A DNA stretch of 64,000 nt. Origin: Bacteroidetes bacterium GWF2_35_48. GTDB taxonomy: Bacteria > Bacteroidota > Bacteroidia > Bacteroidales > GWF2-35-48. Positions 41,601 to 47,716 of this stretch are shown in pieces. The position numbers and the translations under genes are program-made. The DNA lies in contig MEOG01000100.1 of the NCBI GenBank assembly GCA_001769125.1, forward strand, positions 62,001 to 126,000, written 5' to 3'. Below the pieces are notes generated by a model. The model was not told the DNA's origin and made no database searches. It saw only the letters and a list, made by a program, of their open reading frames with translations. Every line of letters starts with the position of its first letter. The stretch's first letter is position 1.

Positions 41601-42370
41601 GAAACCTTGTGAAAGAATACAACAGGATGGTGGAAGAATTAGCGCAGAGCGCATCTTTACTTGCAAAATCTGAAAGAGAAAGCGCGTGGAGAGAAATGGC
41701 AAAACAGATAGCGCATGAAATTAAAAATCCTCTTACGCCGATGAAACTTTCTATTCAATATTTACAGCGTGTGTGGAAAGATAACAAACCCGAAAAAGAA
41801 GCAGTAATGGAAAAAGTTACACGCACGCTGATTGAGCAAATAGACACACTTTCTGCTATTGCAACAGAGTTTTCAAATTTTGCGAAAATGCCTAAAGCGG
41901 TAAATGAAAAACTTAATATTGTTCAGATTATTAAAACCTCTGTTCAGCTTTTTCAGGGAACAGAAAATATTTCAATAGCATTAAATCTGAATATGTATGA
42001 AGAGATATTTGTTTATGCAGATAAAGAACAGATGCTGCGGATTTTTACAAACCTTATTAAAAATGCAATACAGGCTATTCCAGATAACAAAAAGGGAGAA
42101 ATAATAATTGAACTTGAATTATCAGAAAAAACGGTTATTATAAAAGTGAAAGACAATGGTTCAGGAATTCCCGAAGAAATGAAAAATAAAATTTTTGAAC
42201 CCAATTTCACTACCAAAACAAGCGGAATGGGATTGGGATTAAGCATTGTGAAAAGCATTCTCGAAAATATGAAAGGAACAATTTTTTTTACTACAGAACT
42301 AACAAAAGGAACTTGTTTTATTATAAGCATCCCGGTTTATTCAGAAGATGAAGCAGAGGGAAACGAATAA
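38624..42370 (+). CDS. Very large NtrY-like membrane histidine kinase
   Basis: A 1248-residue sensor kinase. The ATG at 38624 (MNIQGLSLKKKNN) directly precedes the first membrane helix and is preferred over a TTG at 38609. The N-terminal half alternates extracytoplasmic domains with about eight hydrophobic helices. A second sensor domain (~750-930) is followed by a membrane helix and a HAMP domain (NKLTQPLSLIQRKLRE). The HisKA box is AKQIAHEIKNPLTPMKL (phospho-His in AHEIKNP). The ATPase has NLIKNAIQAI (N box), VKDNGSGIPEE (G1), FTTKTSGMGLGLSI (F/G2). The C-terminal architecture resembles NtrY. No response regulator gene is adjacent, so its partner is elsewhere. The membrane-embedded sensor part is unusually large. 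Confidence 0.92.
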   Translation: MNIQGLSLKKKNNIYILLIGSLFLLFLGIVFDNKTNTSLKSTEINVTGFKRSLFKKEAALNTFLDSLVSQTKNNSSWEIIQQKYPDFRDYLYDKGFGVFIYESDSLVFWSDNTIPVIHKYSGSTFSNKIVFLQNSWYKVLHKTQTEPNRIIIGLILIKRKFQYENEFLKNEFHEDFKLSPSIDIKIDSVIKKTEIRDASNNYLFSLVAGQEKVISSSLFFSSLLFLVTGFLSLLILFLKIHSIQAKKNKTAILWTGIFAVILLFLRLIMIEYKIPFCLYSLDLFDPQYYAQSYLFSSLGDFFLNAALVFFVVYLLYKTPLPLTLKNKSKWITKAFLFSMLLILIIFFVVNHNLFDSLILNSSIPFDVHRVFDLNIFSFIGFFIIAFLFGAFILLTDKIICIFKDIFSYKQFLICFFILIVLSAPVFYFFGSFIAKIYPVSFLIIIVAVLSFIRYKDMHYSYFLILLLVFLASVYIVFFVSLTSFEKEREVRKVHVVNLANERDLVAELLLQEIHPKITTDKAVKNYLHYPYTYQKEIKDYLQKEYFKGFWSKYNLRIYVCSTRDSLFNIEPDSKMSHCFTFFGDVIEKYGVPVPKTNFYFLDNINGRINYLGVIKFKIYATSQRVTLYVELASKLITEELGYPELLLDKKLSKKSNIQEYSYAKYRNAQLLSQTGNYRYNLTSNIYTNGKEEFKFINLDDEYNHLVYNADKNNTIILSRPQYKIVDVFTSLSYIFVFFFIITSLILLITNFKNGIRTFNFSLQNKVQLSMIMLLLLSMFLIGSVIVLYNIRQYNEKNQENIREKIQSVVKELETNIGSEFELSPKQRNYINSVLLKLSDIFNADINLFDTKGNLIGTSRTEIFEKGLVGTRMNMDAFRQLMIFRNAEYIHTESIGNLHFQSAYVPFHNNNGKLLAYLNLPYFTKQTTLKKELLSFVATIINIYVILMLLSIIITVFISNKLTQPLSLIQRKLRETTLGRKNEQIEYKGKDEIGNLVKEYNRMVEELAQSASLLAKSERESAWREMAKQIAHEIKNPLTPMKLSIQYLQRVWKDNKPEKEAVMEKVTRTLIEQIDTLSAIATEFSNFAKMPKAVNEKLNIVQIIKTSVQLFQGTENISIALNLNMYEEIFVYADKEQMLRIFTNLIKNAIQAIPDNKKGEIIIELELSEKTVIIKVKDNGSGIPEEMKNKIFEPNFTTKTSGMGLGLSIVKSILENMKGTIFFTTELTKGTCFIISIPVYSEDEAEGNE

Positions 42371-42374
42371 GATC

Positions 42375-42540
42375 AAACACCCTGTATCCTTGACTTCGAA
42401 TCCCTGCCTACCCTGCCTCGCCGGCAGGCAGGCGGACAGGCAGGCGCTCAGTCTACGGTTAAATCTGCAACCTGCAACCCTCCCAACCTGCAACCTGATA
42501 AGTTGAGCGAAGTCGAAACTTGCAACCCTCTCCCAAAAAG
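42375..42540. repeat. Composite repeat: GC-rich hairpin, CTGCAAC heptamers, TTGAGCGAAGTCGAAA
   Basis: The stretch after the kinase holds a GC-rich CCTGCC/GGCAGG segment (~42405-42445), then AGTCTACGGTTAAA, then inverted heptamer units CTGCAACCTGCAACC. The motif TTGAGCGAAGTCGAAA (42503-42518) follows and is identical to one inside the 12.65-kb MITE. Parts match the 1.2-kb repeat in reverse. Confidence 0.7.
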
Positions 42541-42569
42541 AATAAATGCCACGAATTAAACCGACTATA

Positions 42570-42599
42570 TTGCCAAATAAAATTAATACATTAAATTTG
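42570..42599 (+). promoter_or_regulatory. apt promoter
   Basis: TTG (42570-42572), a 19-bp spacer and TAAATTTG (42592-42599) fit the Bacteroidetes sigma-70 promoter pattern well. They lie 21 bp before the apt ATG. Confidence 0.6.
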
Positions 42600-42620
42600 T
42601 AAAAAACAATTTCTAATATT

Positions 42621-43142
42621 ATGAATCTTAAAGAAAAAATCCGCACTGTTCCCGATTGGCCGAGCAAAGGCATTATGTTCCGGGATATTACTACTCTTAT
42701 TCAGGACTCGGATGCTTTCCGTGAGACCTGCGACCAGTTATACGAAAGATACAAAGACATGGACATTGACAAAATTGCCGGCATTGATGCTCGTGGTTTT
42801 ATTTTTGGCTCCGTACTTTCCTATAAAATGGATATTGGCTTTATCCCTGTTAGAAAAAAAGGGAAACTACCTTTCAAAACAATTGAGGAGAGCTACTCCC
42901 TTGAATACGGCACCAATACAATAGAAATCCATGAAGACTCTATTGAAAAAGGAGACAAGGTGCTTATTGTTGACGATCTAATTGCTACAGGAGGAACCGT
43001 GAAAGCCGCGATTAATTTGGTGGAGAAACTCGGCGGAGAAGTCGTGGAATGCGCCTTTGTGATTGAACTTCCTGACTTGCACGGTCGCGAAAAATTGAAA
43101 GGATATACTATTTTTTCTTTAGTGCAGTTTGAAGGAGAATAA
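42621..43142 (+). CDS. apt: Adenine phosphoribosyltransferase
   Basis: Apt salvages adenine to AMP with PRPP. The 173-residue product shows the family N-terminus IRTVPDWPSKGIMFRDITTL (~7-26), GIDARGFIFGS (~54-64), VRKKGKLPFKT and the PRPP loop VLIVDDLIATGGTVKAA (~114-130). It ends with AFVIELPDLHGREKL. All expected motifs are present and the length is normal. The gene has its own promoter and is followed after 23 bp by the RhuM-type gene, which may be read through. Housekeeping role; nothing unusual in the coding sequence. Confidence 0.96.
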   Translation: MNLKEKIRTVPDWPSKGIMFRDITTLIQDSDAFRETCDQLYERYKDMDIDKIAGIDARGFIFGSVLSYKMDIGFIPVRKKGKLPFKTIEESYSLEYGTNTIEIHEDSIEKGDKVLIVDDLIATGGTVKAAINLVEKLGGEVVECAFVIELPDLHGREKLKGYTIFSLVQFEGE

Positions 43143-43165
43143 AGGGAGCAATTTTATTTTTTTGC

Positions 43166-44101
43166 ATGAAAGACGAAATAATCATATATCAAACAGATGC
43201 AAAATCTGCCCGCTTAGAGGTAAGAATTGAGGAGGAAACTGTTTGGCTTACTCAGGCACAAATGGCAGAGCTGTTTCAGACTTCGTCACAAAATGTTACC
43301 ATTCATATTGGTAATGTGTACAAAGAGTATGAACTACAAGAAGATGGAACTTGTAAGGATTACTTACATGTTCAAAAGGAAGGCAACAGAAATGTTAAGC
43401 GAATAGTAAAATTATATAATCTTGATGTTATTATTTCTGTTGGTTACCGGGTAAAATCCATTCGGGGTACCCAATTCCGTATCTGGGCAAATAAAATTCT
43501 GAAAGAATACCTGCTGAAAGGTTATGCCGTAAACAACCGCATTGACAGATTGGAGCACGATGTTCACAATATTAAAAATAAACTTGGCGAAATAGATTTT
43601 CAGATACATACAAGCTTACTCCCTCAAGAAGGCATTTTTTTCGACGGTCAGATATTCGATGCTTATGTTTTTGCTTCAGGGCTGATAAAATCTGCAAAAA
43701 AATCCATAATTTTAATTGACAATTATGTGGATGAAAGTATTCTCAATCTGCTCTCAAAACGCAATACAAAAGTAACCGCATGTATTTATACTTCTAAAAT
43801 AAACGAACAATTTAAATTAGATTTGCAAAAACATAATCAACAATACCCGGAGGTTCAAGTAAAATTGTTTACGCAATCGCACGACAGATTTTTAATACTT
43901 GACCTAAAGGAAATTTATCATATTGGCGCATCTCTAAAAGATTTAGGACGCAGGTGGTTCGCTTTTTCAAAAATAAAAATGAATGCGGATGATATAATAA
44001 AACGTTTAAAAAATAAATCACATAATCGGCATGTAAATACGTTGCATGCTTCGACTCCGCTCAGCACAGGCGCAACGTATCAACAAATAAATAGTAAATA
44101 A
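43166..44101 (+). CDS. RhuM-family protein with PLD-like C-terminal domain
   Basis: A 311-residue protein. The N-terminal ~120 residues are a RhuM module (ETVWLTQAQMAELFQTSS, VQKEGNRNVKR, YNLDVIISVGYRVKS, GTQFRIWANKILKEYL) similar to the 11.6-kb protein. A short coiled linker follows (RIDRLEHDVHNIKNKLGE). The C-terminal domain has FDAYVFASGLIKSAKKSIILIDNYVDES (in blocks), SHDRFLILD and YHIGASLKDLGRRWFAFSK, which recall phospholipase D-like nuclease folds. Only one HxK/HxR-like motif is seen, so activity is doubtful. The last ~20 codons are translated from a dispersed inverted-repeat element (44039-44078). RhuM proteins are of unclear function, originally noted near Salmonella virulence genes. 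It sits between two housekeeping genes. Confidence 0.85.
   Translation: MKDEIIIYQTDAKSARLEVRIEEETVWLTQAQMAELFQTSSQNVTIHIGNVYKEYELQEDGTCKDYLHVQKEGNRNVKRIVKLYNLDVIISVGYRVKSIRGTQFRIWANKILKEYLLKGYAVNNRIDRLEHDVHNIKNKLGEIDFQIHTSLLPQEGIFFDGQIFDAYVFASGLIKSAKKSIILIDNYVDESILNLLSKRNTKVTACIYTSKINEQFKLDLQKHNQQYPEVQVKLFTQSHDRFLILDLKEIYHIGASLKDLGRRWFAFSKIKMNADDIIKRLKNKSHNRHVNTLHASTPLSTGATYQQINSK
44039..44078. repeat. Inverted-repeat element within the RhuM-PLD C-terminus
   Basis: Arms ACGTTGC (44039-44045) and GCAACGT (44072-44078) enclose TTCGACTCCGCTCA, a variant of the dispersed motif. The element supplies the last codons of the RhuM protein and most likely replaced the original C-terminus. Confidence 0.65.
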
Positions 44102-44108
44102 TAAAACC

Positions 44109-45098
44109 ATGGAATTTAAACCTCTCAACCTCAATCCGAAAGAAAAAAAAGATGTTTTTAATCAGACAGCAGAAAAAGTTAAATGCCTCATCATTGGATC
44201 CGGTCCTGCCGGCTACACGGCTGCTATTTATGCTGCTCGCGCCAACTTGTCGCCTGTTCTTTATGAAGGTTTGCAACCCGGCGGTCAGCTTACTACCACA
44301 ACAGAAGTTGACAATTTTCCGGGATATCCTAATGGCATCACAGGTCCTGAGCTGATGGAAGATTTACGTAAACAGGCAGCGCGTTTCGGTACAGATATAC
44401 GTATGGGACTTGCCACTGCTGCAGACCTTTCTAAAGCACCCCATAAAATTGTTATTGACGACGAAAAACTTATTGAAGCAGATGCTTTGATAATTGCAAC
44501 AGGTGCTACAGCAAAATATCTCGGGCTGGAATCTGAAAACCGGTTTAAGGGAATGGGAGTTTCTGCCTGCGCTACCTGTGATGGATTTTTCTATCGTAAA
44601 AAAGATGTTGCTGTTGTTGGTGGTGGAGATACTGCCTGCGAGGAAGCCACATATCTCTCGGGAATCTGCAATAAAGTGTATCTTATTGTAAGAAAAAATT
44701 ATCTTCGTGCCTCAAAAGCAATGCAGGAGCGAGTTACGAGAACTCCCAATATTGAAGTTTTGTTTGAACATAATACGCATGAAATTGTCGGTAACGATTC
44801 AGGCGTTAACGGAGCTATTCTTAAAAACAAAAACAACGAAGATGTAAAAATTGACATTACCGGGTTTTTTATTGCAATCGGGCATCAACCGAATTCGGGT
44901 ATTTTTAAAGCATTTATTGAAACAGACGAAACCGGTTACATTAAAACAATTCCCGGCACAAGTAAAACAACAGTCGAAGGCGTTTTCGCGTGCGGCGATG
45001 TGCAAGACCCTCATTACAGACAAGCCATTACTGCTGCAGGAAGCGGTTGTATGGCGGCATTAGACACAGAAAGATATCTTGGTTCTAAAACAATTTAA
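44109..45098 (+). CDS. trxB: Thioredoxin-disulfide reductase
   Basis: TrxB transfers electrons from NADPH through FAD and a redox disulfide to thioredoxin. The 329-residue product has an FAD motif CLIIGSGPAGYTAAIYAARA (~26-45) and the redox-active CATC in GVSACATCDGFFYR (~150-163). The NADPH motif VAVVGGGDTACEEATYL is at ~167-183 and the second FAD motif VEGVFACGDVQDPHYRQ at ~290-306. An N-terminal extension of ~20 residues (EFKPLNLNPKEKKDVFNQTAE) precedes the core. It follows the RhuM gene by 7 bp and precedes the abortive-infection gene by 10 bp. That tight packing may be incidental. Confidence 0.96.
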   Translation: MEFKPLNLNPKEKKDVFNQTAEKVKCLIIGSGPAGYTAAIYAARANLSPVLYEGLQPGGQLTTTTEVDNFPGYPNGITGPELMEDLRKQAARFGTDIRMGLATAADLSKAPHKIVIDDEKLIEADALIIATGATAKYLGLESENRFKGMGVSACATCDGFFYRKKDVAVVGGGDTACEEATYLSGICNKVYLIVRKNYLRASKAMQERVTRTPNIEVLFEHNTHEIVGNDSGVNGAILKNKNNEDVKIDITGFFIAIGHQPNSGIFKAFIETDETGYIKTIPGTSKTTVEGVFACGDVQDPHYRQAITAAGSGCMAALDTERYLGSKTI

Positions 45099-45108
45099 AA
45101 CTAAATAT

Positions 45109-46005
45109 ATGAAAGATTTTTCGCAAGACAATATTGATTTTAAGAAAATCATTAATGATGAAAAAAAGATTAACAAAGATGTTACACATCTTGCAACAAC
45201 AGTATCTCTTTTTACAAAATTTGCATGGACATTAATTATTCTGGGAGTGCTGGCAGGGGCATTTGCGCTTGCGGATAAACTTTTTCTGAATGAGTTTTCT
45301 AATATTTCCGGAATAATGGCTTGGGCAGTGCTCTGTTTCTGGGTTCTGGCAGGTTTGTTTTTTATCTACACCTCCTTTTTAAGCCAAAAACAACAAATTC
45401 TCATGACCCATATTGAAACAAAATTCAATGAAATTGAACTTAAAACAACACACATTGAACACGAAGTTTTAAAAGCACGTTTTGAAGAACTGCACGACAG
45501 TGTGAAGCAGGAACGATTTGAAAGTACGTTCTTTCAGCTTCTGAGTGTTCAGAATGTTATTGTAAATTCATTAGAAATTACGAAAAACAATGAAAACAAT
45601 GAGTCTGTAAGTGTTAAAGGTCGCGACAGTTTCACTGTTTTATTTCAGAAATTTCTTCAAAAAGCAAGATTCGTTTATGACTCCGACTTTAATAAAATCA
45701 TGTCTCATTACGAAGAATTTTATAATGAAAATCATGCTGAACTAGGGCATTATTTCGGAAACTTATATCATATTATTAAATTTGTGGATACATCTGCAAT
45801 TGCAGACAAAGAAAAGTACATAAATTTTGTCAGAGCTCAGCTTTCTGGGTATGAATTAGGACTGCTGTTTTACAATTGCCTTAGCAAATTCGGAAAAGAG
45901 AGCTTCAAGCCTTTGGTTGAAAAATATGGACTTTTCAAAAATATTCCGAAAACAATTATTATTGATCCATCGCATCCTAAAATGTTTGAACCATCAGCAT
46001 TTTAA
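45109..46005 (+). CDS. Putative phage abortive-infection protein (AbiC-like)
   Basis: A 298-residue protein with two adjacent N-terminal transmembrane helices (~29-52 and ~62-85) and a cytosolic helical C-terminal domain. The domain contains RFESTFFQLLSVQNVIVNSL, GRDSFTVLFQKF, ELGHYFGNLYHIIKFVD and RAQLSGYELGLLFYNCLS, matching the Pfam putative phage abortive infection family (putAbiC). I use the ATG at 45109 (MKDFSQ), 10 bp after the trxB stop. An upstream in-frame start would overlap trxB. Family members are thought to act as membrane-linked antiphage effectors, but the mechanism is not known. No second defence gene is adjacent, apart from the RhuM gene before trxB. Confidence 0.82.
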   Translation: MKDFSQDNIDFKKIINDEKKINKDVTHLATTVSLFTKFAWTLIILGVLAGAFALADKLFLNEFSNISGIMAWAVLCFWVLAGLFFIYTSFLSQKQQILMTHIETKFNEIELKTTHIEHEVLKARFEELHDSVKQERFESTFFQLLSVQNVIVNSLEITKNNENNESVSVKGRDSFTVLFQKFLQKARFVYDSDFNKIMSHYEEFYNENHAELGHYFGNLYHIIKFVDTSAIADKEKYINFVRAQLSGYELGLLFYNCLSKFGKESFKPLVEKYGLFKNIPKTIIIDPSHPKMFEPSAF

Positions 46006-46031
46006 AAAAAGAGGCGTAAAGCCTCTTTTTT
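46004..46031. terminator. Bidirectional terminator between AbiC-like gene and fumC
   Basis: AAAAAAGAGGC-gtaaa-GCCTCTTTTTT is a perfect stem with A and T tracts between convergent genes. Confidence 0.9.
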
Positions 46032-46032
46032 A

Positions 46033-47424
46033 TTACAAGTCTCCAATCATTTTTCGGGGATCTACCCATTGTGTGAATTGCTCATCAGTTACCAGCCCTA
46101 ATTCAATAGCTGCCTGACGTAGTGTTTTATTTTCCTTATGCGCTTTCTTGGCAATTTTTGCTGCATTTTCATAGCCAATATGTGTATTCAGCGCAGTTAC
46201 AAGCATAAGTGAGTTTTCAAGATTTTTTTCTATTACAGGATAATTTGGTTCTATTCCTATAGCGCAGTTATCATTAAAAGAAACACAGGCGTCTCCCAGC
46301 AAGCGTGCAGCCATTAAAAAATTAAAAATCATTACAGGCTTGAACACATTTAATTCATAATGTCCGTGCATACCTCCTACAGTGATCGCAGCATCGCACC
46401 CGATTACCTGCGCGCAAACCATTGTCAACGCCTCTACCTGTGTCGGGTTTACTTTCCCCGGCATGATGGAAGAACCCGGTTCATTTTCAGGAATTAAAAT
46501 TTCACCGATACCGCTTCTGGGTCCTGAAGCAAGACAACGAATATCATTTGCTATTTTCATCAGGCTTACAGCAACCGTTTTTAATGCACCCGAAGCTTCT
46601 ACTACTGCATCATGCGCAGCAAGAGATTCGTATTTATTGGGAGCTGTGATAAAAGGAAGACCCGTAAGTTTTGCAATATGCTTCGCAACGAGTTCTGAAT
46701 ATCCTTTGGGTGTATTAATTCCTGTACCAACAGCTGTGCCTCCAAGAGCAAGTTCTGAAAGATGCAGTAATGAATTTTTTATAGCTGCAAGTCCATGCTC
46801 AATTTGCGAAACATATCCCGAAAACTCCTGTCCTAAGGTAAGCGGCGTTGCATCCATCCAATGCGTGCGGCCAATTTTAACCACCTGCATAAAATTCTTA
46901 GACTTTTCTGCCAGTGTTTTTTTCAGCAGTTCCAAGCCGGGATTTGTAGTTTTTAAAAGCATTTCATAAGCTGCAATGTGCATGGCTGTTGGAAATGTAT
47001 CATTCGATGATTGCGATTTATTTACATCATCATTCGGGTGAATAAACGGCTTTCCCTCACCCAACTTATTTCCCTGAAGTACATGCGAACGATTAGAGAT
47101 TACTTCATTCACATTCATGTTACTCTGAGTACCCGAACCGGTCTGCCACACAACCAAAGGAAACTGATCATCAAGCTTTCCCTCGTAAATTTCATCACAA
47201 ACCTGACAAATCAAATCTGCTTTTTCTTTCGTTAAAACATTAAGATCTAAATTTGTTAATGCTGCCGCCTTCTTCAAAATAGCAAATGCTTTTATGATTT
47301 CTTTAGGCATTAATTGACCGCCTATTTTAAAATTATTGATAGAACGCTGTGTTTGCGCTCCCCAGTATTTGTCAACGGGAACCTGAACTTCTCCCATCGT
47401 ATCTTTTTCTATTCTGTATTCCAT
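46033..47424 (-). CDS. fumC: Fumarate hydratase class II
   Basis: FumC interconverts fumarate and malate without an Fe-S cluster. The 463-residue protein begins [16 protein letters not shown]. It carries [15 protein letters not shown] (~97-111), [14 protein letters not shown] (~138-151), [20 protein letters not shown] (~183-202) and the fumarase/aspartase signature [11 protein letters not shown] (~316-326). I chose the ATG at 47424; the frame extends 15 codons upstream but into non-conserved sequence. Length and motifs are normal. It is a single-gene unit with a convergent terminator. It could supply malate/oxaloacetate, the possible donor for the 15-24 kb operon, but that is only a metabolic suggestion. 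Confidence 0.95.
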   Translation of the reverse strand: MEYRIEKDTMGEVQVPVDKYWGAQTQRSINNFKIGGQLMPKEIIKAFAILKKAAALTNLDLNVLTKEKADLICQVCDEIYEGKLDDQFPLVVWQTGSGTQSNMNVNEVISNRSHVLQGNKLGEGKPFIHPNDDVNKSQSSNDTFPTAMHIAAYEMLLKTTNPGLELLKKTLAEKSKNFMQVVKIGRTHWMDATPLTLGQEFSGYVSQIEHGLAAIKNSLLHLSELALGGTAVGTGINTPKGYSELVAKHIAKLTGLPFITAPNKYESLAAHDAVVEASGALKTVAVSLMKIANDIRCLASGPRSGIGEILIPENEPGSSIMPGKVNPTQVEALTMVCAQVIGCDAAITVGGMHGHYELNVFKPVMIFNFLMAARLLGDACVSFNDNCAIGIEPNYPVIEKNLENSLMLVTALNTHIGYENAAKIAKKAHKENKTLRQAAIELGLVTDEQFTQWVDPRKMIGDL

Positions 47425-47669
47425 AAATAACCAATTTTGGATTAATAAATAATAACGGTAAAAATACATTGTTTTTAAGAAAGATTGGATACAATATTAT
47501 ATGCTTTACAAAATATTACACAAAAATATTACACTTTTGCTTTAGTATATGTGATAAAAACCAAACTACAAAGAATCAGTAAGTCAAATAATTAAACAAA
47601 CACCAACTCTAAAAAGACTTTAAATTAATAAATCATTACATAAAATTTCGGTTACATTAAAAATTAGAG

Positions 47670-47677
47670 TAACTTTG
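47670..47677 (+). promoter_or_regulatory. Possible -7 box for the TonB receptor operon
   Basis: TAACTTTG matches TAnnTTTG about 40 bp before the receptor ATG. The -33 element is not clear. Confidence 0.45.
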
Positions 47678-47716
47678 TTGCCCTTTTTTATATAAAATTA
47701 TTTTGAATATATAAAT

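Noticed and set aside
43166-45098. An apt-RhuM-trxB functional operon
   Set aside because: The genes are tightly spaced, but nothing in their functions connects them, and the RhuM gene looks like an accessory insertion.
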